Assembly: GCA_035498555.1 (NCBI GenBank) | Contig: DATKAB010000173.1 | Location: 1-63,971, forward strand | DNA from: Candidatus Sulfotelmatobacter sp. | GTDB lineage: Bacteria > Eisenbacteria > RBG-16-71-46 | DNA: 63,971 nucleotides | Reading direction: 5' to 3' | Part shown: piece by piece, positions 59,758 through 63,971 of the stretch | Numbering within the stretch: position 1 is the stretch's first letter | Layout of the letters: each line of letters opens with the position of its first letter | Program-made: the position numbers and the translations under genes | Notes under the pieces: generated by a model | Seen by the model: only the letters and a program-made list of their open reading frames with translations | Database searches by the model: none | Told to the model about the DNA's origin: nothing

Positions 59758-62079
59758 ATGCCGCAGTCGACCGACTTCGTCTTTTCCGCCGGCCACCTCG
59801 ATTCCGACGATCTCCGCGTTCTCCGATACACGGGGAGCGAGGGGATCTCGCAGTGCTTCGTCTACGACCTGGAACTCTCGACGCCCGAGACGCAGATCGA
59901 TTTCGAGGACCTGGTCGGCGAGAAGTGCCACCTGATCGTGACCACCGCGTTCGGCGAGCGCCACGTGGACGGCATCGTCGCGCGCTGGGAGGAGGTCGGG
60001 CGGACCAAGGACGCGACCTATCACACCGCGCGCCTGGTTCCGCGCGTCTGGACGCTCAACCTGATCCGCCAGAGTCGGATCTTCCAGGGCCTTTCCACTC
60101 CGGAAATCCTCGAGCAGGTGCTGAAGGGCGCCGGCATCCCCTCCGACGACTACAAGCTGTCGCTAAAGGGCAAGTACGAGGCGAGGACCTACTGCGTGCA
60201 ATATCGCGAGAGCGACTTCGATTTCATCTCGCGCCTCATGGAAGAAGACGGGATGTTCTTCTTCTTCGAGCACACTGAAGATTCGCACGCGATGATCATC
60301 GGTGACGGTCCCGAGGTGCACGCCGAGCTGCCGGACGGCGCCGAGATCCGCTATCGCGAGGCCGATTCCGGCATGCTCGGACTGGAGCAGGTGCTCCATT
60401 TCCGCTACGCGCGGACCCTTCGGCCCGGCGCGGTCATGCTCAAGGAATTCGACTTCAAGAAGCCCTCACTCGCCCTCAAGGCCACCGAGAAGGCGGACGC
60501 GAAGAAGGAGAGCAAGTTCGAGAGCTACGACTATCCCGGCGAGTATCCCGCCCAGTCCATCGGCGACCGGCTGGTGAAGGTCCGTCTCCAGGAGGAGCGG
60601 GCCGAATCTTATCTCGGACAGGGCGAAACGGACTGCCGCCGTTTCTACCCGGGCTGGAAGTTCACGCTGGCCGATCATCCGAACGACGCGCTCAACATCG
60701 AGTACCTGCTGGTGCGCGTCCGGCACGCCGGCGAGCAGCCGCATGCCGCCGGCGGAGCCGGCGGGGGAGACGCGAAGAAGCCGGTCTACCGCGCCACCTT
60801 CGATTGCATTCCGGCCGCGGTTTCCTATCGCTCGCCGCGGGTGACGCCGCGGCCCACCATCGACGGCCCGCAGACCGCGGTGGTGGTCGGCGGGTCGCAG
60901 GACGAGATCCACTGTGACGACCACGGTCGCGTGAAGGTGAAGTTCCACTGGGATCGCGCGGACACCAAGGGCGACAAGAGCTCGTGCTGGATTCGCGTCA
61001 GCCAGGCGTGGGGCGGTGCGGGCTGGGGCACGCTGTTCATCCCGCGCGTTGGGCAGGAAGTGGTGGTCGACTTCCTCGAAGGCGATCCCGACCGACCTCT
61101 GATCACGGGCCGCGTCTACAACGCCACCAATCCGGTGCCCTACAAGTTGCCCGACAACAAGACTCGAACTTCGATCAAGTCGAACTCCTCGCCGGGTGGC
61201 GACGGCGCCAACGAGCTGCGCTTCGAGGACAAGAAGGGGAACGAACAGCTCTTCATCCAGGCCGAGAAGGACGTCGATCTCTACGTCAAGAACGACCATC
61301 GCGAGTTCTTCGGTCGCGACAAGCATTCGACCGTGACCCGCGACCACCTGACCAGCATCGAGCGCGACGAGCACCTGCTGGTGGACCGCGATTCGCTCTC
61401 GGACGTGACGCGCGATCACTCGCTCAAGGTCGGCGGCAAGCAGATGCTGGGAGTCACCGGGACGCGCACCGTGAAGGTGACGGGAGACATTCACGAGTCC
61501 ACCGGCGGGAAGTTCAGCCTCGAGGCCTCGCAGGGCATTTATCTCAAGGCGTCGTCGATCGTCATCGAGGGCAGTCAGGCGGTCACGCTCAAGGTGGGCG
61601 GCAATTTCGTGATGGTGGATCCGGGCGGCGTGACGATCGTCGGCTCGATGATCAAGCTCAACAGCGGCGGCTCGGCGGGTTCGGGCACGGCCGTCAACGC
61701 CGTGCCGACGGTCAAGCCCACCAAGGCGATCAAGGCGGCCGACGCCGCCTCCTCGGGCGCGGTCAAGGGCTCCACGGACTCCAGTTCCTCGGGCTCGAGC
61801 TCCTCCTCGAGCTCGAGCTCCAGCGATGACCGCAAGTCTCACAAGGATCCGGCCAAGGACGCTCCCCAGGACAAGGACAAGACCTGGATCGAAGTGGAGC
61901 TGGTGGACGAGAACAAGAAGCCGGTGGCGGGCGAGCCCTACGAGGTGGAGCTGCCCGACGGTTCGATCGCGACCGGCACCACCGGCGCCGACGGCGTGGC
62001 GCGCATCGAGGGCGTGGATCCGGGCAGCTGCAAGGTCCGCTTCCCGAAGCGCGACAAGGGCGCCTGGAAGAAGGCATGA
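59758..62079 (+). CDS. vgrG: T6SS spike protein VgrG (TssI) with serine-rich linker and C-terminal extension
   Basis: A 773-residue spike protein. The gp27-like part (about 1-370) contains LVGEKCHLIVTTAFGERHVD and YCVQYRESDFDFISRLMEED. The gp5-OB part follows (HWDRADTKGDKSSCWIRVSQ, FIPRVGQEVVVDFLEGDPDR), then repetitive beta-helix strands and a long Thr/Asp region. After about residue 670 a poly-Ser linker joins a Lys/Asp-rich stretch to a small beta domain (about 705-773: IEVELVDENKKPVAGEPYEV, GVDPGSCKVRFPK). This last domain is a carboxypeptidase-regulatory-like fold found at VgrG ends and probably docks cargo or PAAR rather than being toxic. The start is 2 bp after clpV. Confidence 0.94.
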   Translation: MPQSTDFVFSAGHLDSDDLRVLRYTGSEGISQCFVYDLELSTPETQIDFEDLVGEKCHLIVTTAFGERHVDGIVARWEEVGRTKDATYHTARLVPRVWTLNLIRQSRIFQGLSTPEILEQVLKGAGIPSDDYKLSLKGKYEARTYCVQYRESDFDFISRLMEEDGMFFFFEHTEDSHAMIIGDGPEVHAELPDGAEIRYREADSGMLGLEQVLHFRYARTLRPGAVMLKEFDFKKPSLALKATEKADAKKESKFESYDYPGEYPAQSIGDRLVKVRLQEERAESYLGQGETDCRRFYPGWKFTLADHPNDALNIEYLLVRVRHAGEQPHAAGGAGGGDAKKPVYRATFDCIPAAVSYRSPRVTPRPTIDGPQTAVVVGGSQDEIHCDDHGRVKVKFHWDRADTKGDKSSCWIRVSQAWGGAGWGTLFIPRVGQEVVVDFLEGDPDRPLITGRVYNATNPVPYKLPDNKTRTSIKSNSSPGGDGANELRFEDKKGNEQLFIQAEKDVDLYVKNDHREFFGRDKHSTVTRDHLTSIERDEHLLVDRDSLSDVTRDHSLKVGGKQMLGVTGTRTVKVTGDIHESTGGKFSLEASQGIYLKASSIVIEGSQAVTLKVGGNFVMVDPGGVTIVGSMIKLNSGGSAGSGTAVNAVPTVKPTKAIKAADAASSGAVKGSTDSSSSGSSSSSSSSSSDDRKSHKDPAKDAPQDKDKTWIEVELVDENKKPVAGEPYEVELPDGSIATGTTGADGVARIEGVDPGSCKVRFPKRDKGAWKKA

Positions 62080-62104
62080 AGAGCATTTCAGGGAGTGGGT
62101 GATC

Positions 62105-62425
62105 ATGCCAGGTCTCGGTCGCCTGGGCGACCTGTCGAAGGCGGATGTCGACGCGCACGGCTGCCCCGCTTGCCCGCACTCCGTGACGGGGCCAGCGGTG
62201 GTGGGCTCGCCCGACGTGCAGGTGAACAACAAGCCGGCGCTCCGCGTCGGCGACAACGGAATTCATGCCGCCTGTTGCGGCCCCAATACCTGGACCGCCA
62301 TCACCGGCAGCTCGACCGTGTTCATCGACCATCTGCCGGCGCACCGCCTGAACGACATGGATTTGCACTGTGGTGGCGTCGGACAGTTGACCCAGGGAAG
62401 CCCCGACGTGATTGTCGGCGGCTGA
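62105..62425 (+). CDS. PAAR-domain spike-tip protein
   Basis: A 106-residue PAAR/PAAR-like protein that would cap the VgrG needle. Typical PAAR features are HGCPACPHSVTGPAVVGSPD with metal-ligand His/Cys, VNNKPALRVGDNGIHAACCG, and a closing TQGSPDVIVGG. It has no C-terminal toxin extension, so any effector must bind separately. It is preceded by GGGAGTGGGTG, lies 25 bp after vgrG and 70 bp before the next gene. Confidence 0.88.
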   Translation: MPGLGRLGDLSKADVDAHGCPACPHSVTGPAVVGSPDVQVNNKPALRVGDNGIHAACCGPNTWTAITGSSTVFIDHLPAHRLNDMDLHCGGVGQLTQGSPDVIVGG

Positions 62426-62495
62426 GCGAAGAGGACCCGCGGCGAAAGCGGCCGGCATCCAGTGGCGGAGGCCGATCCGCGTCGCTCATGAGCCC

Positions 62496-63326
62496 ATGCC
62501 CAAACCCCCGAAGGAACTCTACTCGCAGCTCGCGAAGCAGCTGTTCGCCGCCAAGACCATCGCGCTGCCGCAGAACTGGACGCCGCCCGGCTCGCAGTTC
62601 TCCAACGCGTTCTCGGTGAGCGAGCTGATCTCGCTTCCCAACTCGCCCACCAATCTGTTTCGCGAGGCGACGCTCAACAAGTATCACGTCGACACCGCCA
62701 AGGAGATCGGCGAAAAGTTCGAGAAGTTCATCGACGGCGTCTGCGGGGCGGTCTGCGACGGCATCGGCAACTGGCTCACGGCCTCCACCATCGCGGGCGT
62801 GATGATCAACGCGGTGGTGGGCGTGCTCACGCCGGGCTGCGTGATCGGCCCGCCGCTCGGGCCGCTGATCCTGGCCGGCGCTCCCAAGGAGACGCCCGCC
62901 GAGCTCAAGTACTCGACCGCCATCGCCAACGCGTTCGGCAACGCCTGGACGACGTGGGCGTCTGGCCTCACCGGCCAGCTCATGTATCCGTTGTTTGCCG
63001 CGGTTCCCTCGCCGGTCGCGCCCCCGGCTCCCAATGTTCCGATGCCGTTGATCACGTTCGCCTCGCCGGGGGAGGCGCTGCTGTCGCCCTCGACGCTCAA
63101 GATGTCGATGGTCGGGCTCTACGGCGATCCCACCGCGCTTCACTCCGACGATCTGTTCGACGCGCTGAGCCAGGCGTTCGCCACGCCATTCAACATGTTC
63201 AAGGCCACGACCATGGTGCAGAACGTGCTCGGCACCGGACCGGTGCCGACCTTCGCGCCGCCCTTCGTGCCGGTCGGGCCGGTGGTGGGTGGCGTGGGCA
63301 CGGGACCCCCGGGATGCCTGTCGTGA
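62496..63326 (+). CDS. Hydrophobic protein of unknown function beside PAAR and DUF2169
   Basis: A 276-residue protein not recognised as a named family. A central hydrophobic region (about 85-130: WLTASTIAGVMINAVVGVLT, GPPLGPLILAGAP) could insert in membranes. The rest is helical (DLFDALSQAFATPFNMFKAT) and ends in a Gly/Pro-rich tail (VGPVVGGVGTGPPGCLS). Its position after vgrG and PAAR and before a DUF2169 gene is that of a T6SS cargo or cargo adaptor. The start at 62496 is the first Met in a good context; the frame is open to a TTG at 62412 that overlaps the PAAR gene. An effector role is inferred from context only. Confidence 0.65.
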   Translation: MPKPPKELYSQLAKQLFAAKTIALPQNWTPPGSQFSNAFSVSELISLPNSPTNLFREATLNKYHVDTAKEIGEKFEKFIDGVCGAVCDGIGNWLTASTIAGVMINAVVGVLTPGCVIGPPLGPLILAGAPKETPAELKYSTAIANAFGNAWTTWASGLTGQLMYPLFAAVPSPVAPPAPNVPMPLITFASPGEALLSPSTLKMSMVGLYGDPTALHSDDLFDALSQAFATPFNMFKATTMVQNVLGTGPVPTFAPPFVPVGPVVGGVGTGPPGCLS

Positions 63327-63366
63327 GGGCACGCCGAGCGCCGCCGGCAGGCACGGCGCGGGTCGC

Positions 63367-63971
63367 GTGAAGGTCGAGAATCAGACTGGATTCCCGGTTC
63401 AGGTGATGCCGGGATTCGGCCCCGACGACCGCACCGTGCTCACGCTGGTGCTCAAGGGCACCTTCGAGATCGTCCCCGGCGGCGCGGCGAAGCCGGCGGA
63501 GCAGCCCGAGCCCATTGCGTTCGCCGACGTGCTCGCCGAAGGACCGCGCGGCCCGGTGCCGCAGGTCGACTCCGATCTCGCGCCGTTCAAGCCGCGCGCC
63601 GACGTCCTGCTGGTGGGAACGGCGCGTGCGCCGAAAGGGCGCCCGGTGACGCAGCTCGACGTGGGCCTCAAGCTCGGCCGGCTCGAGAAGATCGTGCGCG
63701 TGTTCGGCGAACGCCGCTGGGATGCGGGCGGATTCGGCCGCGATCCCCGGCCCTCGGATCCGAAGCCGTTCGCCGAATGCGATCTCTCCTACGCGATGGC
63801 GTTCGGCGGCGTGGACGACAAGAGCGGCGGCGCCAGCACCGCCAATCCGATCGGCCTCGGTTTCATCGCCGAGAAGGCAAAGAAGAGCGCCGTCGAGGGC
63901 GTGCCGCTCCCGCGCCTCGAGAATCCGGCTGAGCTGATCGAATCGTGGAAAGACCGGCCGGCGCCGTTCGC
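63367..63971 (+). CDS. DUF2169-family T6SS accessory protein, partial (3' end outside window)
   Basis: The first 201 residues of a DUF2169 protein starting with GTG: VENQTGFPVQVMPGFGPDDR, LTLVLKGTFEIVPGG, FKPRADVLLVGTARAPKGRP, VFGERRWDAGGFG, and LSYAMAFGGVDDKSG plus ANPIGLGF are family hallmarks. DUF2169 proteins are commonly encoded next to VgrG and PAAR genes and act as adaptors for loading effectors or PAAR proteins. The effector gene is probably just beyond the window. Confidence 0.88.
   Translation, partial: MKVENQTGFPVQVMPGFGPDDRTVLTLVLKGTFEIVPGGAAKPAEQPEPIAFADVLAEGPRGPVPQVDSDLAPFKPRADVLLVGTARAPKGRPVTQLDVGLKLGRLEKIVRVFGERRWDAGGFGRDPRPSDPKPFAECDLSYAMAFGGVDDKSGGASTANPIGLGFIAEKAKKSAVEGVPLPRLENPAELIESWKDRPAPF

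Noticed and set aside
49429-63971. Prophage or extracellular contractile injection system
   Set aside because: gp25-, gp27/gp5- and Hcp-like genes resemble phage tails, but tssJ, K, L, M, TssA and ClpV are all present. This defines a T6SS, and there are no capsid, portal, terminase or lysis genes.

Overview
The window is about 64 kb of very GC-rich DNA from a Gram-negative (diderm) bacterium. The evidence for two membranes is an LpxH lipid A enzyme, a PorV/PorQ-like outer-membrane protein, several lipoproteins, and a complete type VI secretion system (T6SS). The secreted protein at 36.3-38.0 kb ends in a FlgD-like/sorting-type beta-sandwich. Together with PorV, long Ser/Thr kinases carrying PEGA repeats and FHA proteins, this suggests an FCB-group or Candidatus Eisenbacteria-like lineage. 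That placement is inference, because no rRNA is present.

Layout. 0-2.1 kb: partial rlmN (minus), a divergent ArsR-type regulator and a Ppx/GppA phosphatase. 2.2-5.9 kb: a small secreted protein and a large TPR-GAF-AAA-Fis sigma-54 activator ending at a good terminator. 5.9-6.8 kb: a 936-bp gene-free stretch with a near-consensus sigma-54 promoter, then a dense series of nested inverted repeats that looks like an unannotated structured RNA. 6.8-18 kb: envelope genes, namely an Fn3 lipoprotein, a DUF4384 protein, PorV-like, LpxH, a DegP-like protease, an N-acetylmuramoyl-L-alanine amidase, a double 5'-nucleotidase and a zinc-ribbon/TPR protein. 18.7-27.6 kb: a tight operon of lpdA, three FHA proteins (one fused to a lytic transglycosylase, one to a VWA-like domain), a PP2C phosphatase and a Ser/Thr kinase. 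This resembles the threonine-phosphorylation control pathway of T6SSs. 27.6-33.1 kb (minus): ECF sigma factor, zinc-finger anti-sigma-like protein, TPR-CHAT caspase-like protease and a subtilisin lipoprotein. 33.3-38 kb: a glycosyltransferase and three secreted or membrane proteins of unknown function.

38.2-63.97 kb holds a second PEGA-repeat kinase followed by the whole T6SS: tssJ, K, L, M, a foreign-looking membrane/TPR gene, then tssA, B, C, hcp, tssE, F, G, H(clpV), vgrG, a PAAR tip protein, an unknown hydrophobic protein and a DUF2169 protein cut by the window end. All thirteen core Tss components are present. The two kinases, the PP2C phosphatase and the FHA proteins plausibly control assembly by phosphorylation. 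The FHA-transglycosylase fusion could open peptidoglycan for the apparatus.

The most unusual items are the candidate sigma-54-controlled structured RNA (about 6.1-6.57 kb), the sigma/anti-sigma/TPR-CHAT/subtilase locus, and the FHA-FHA-TM-transglycosylase fusion.
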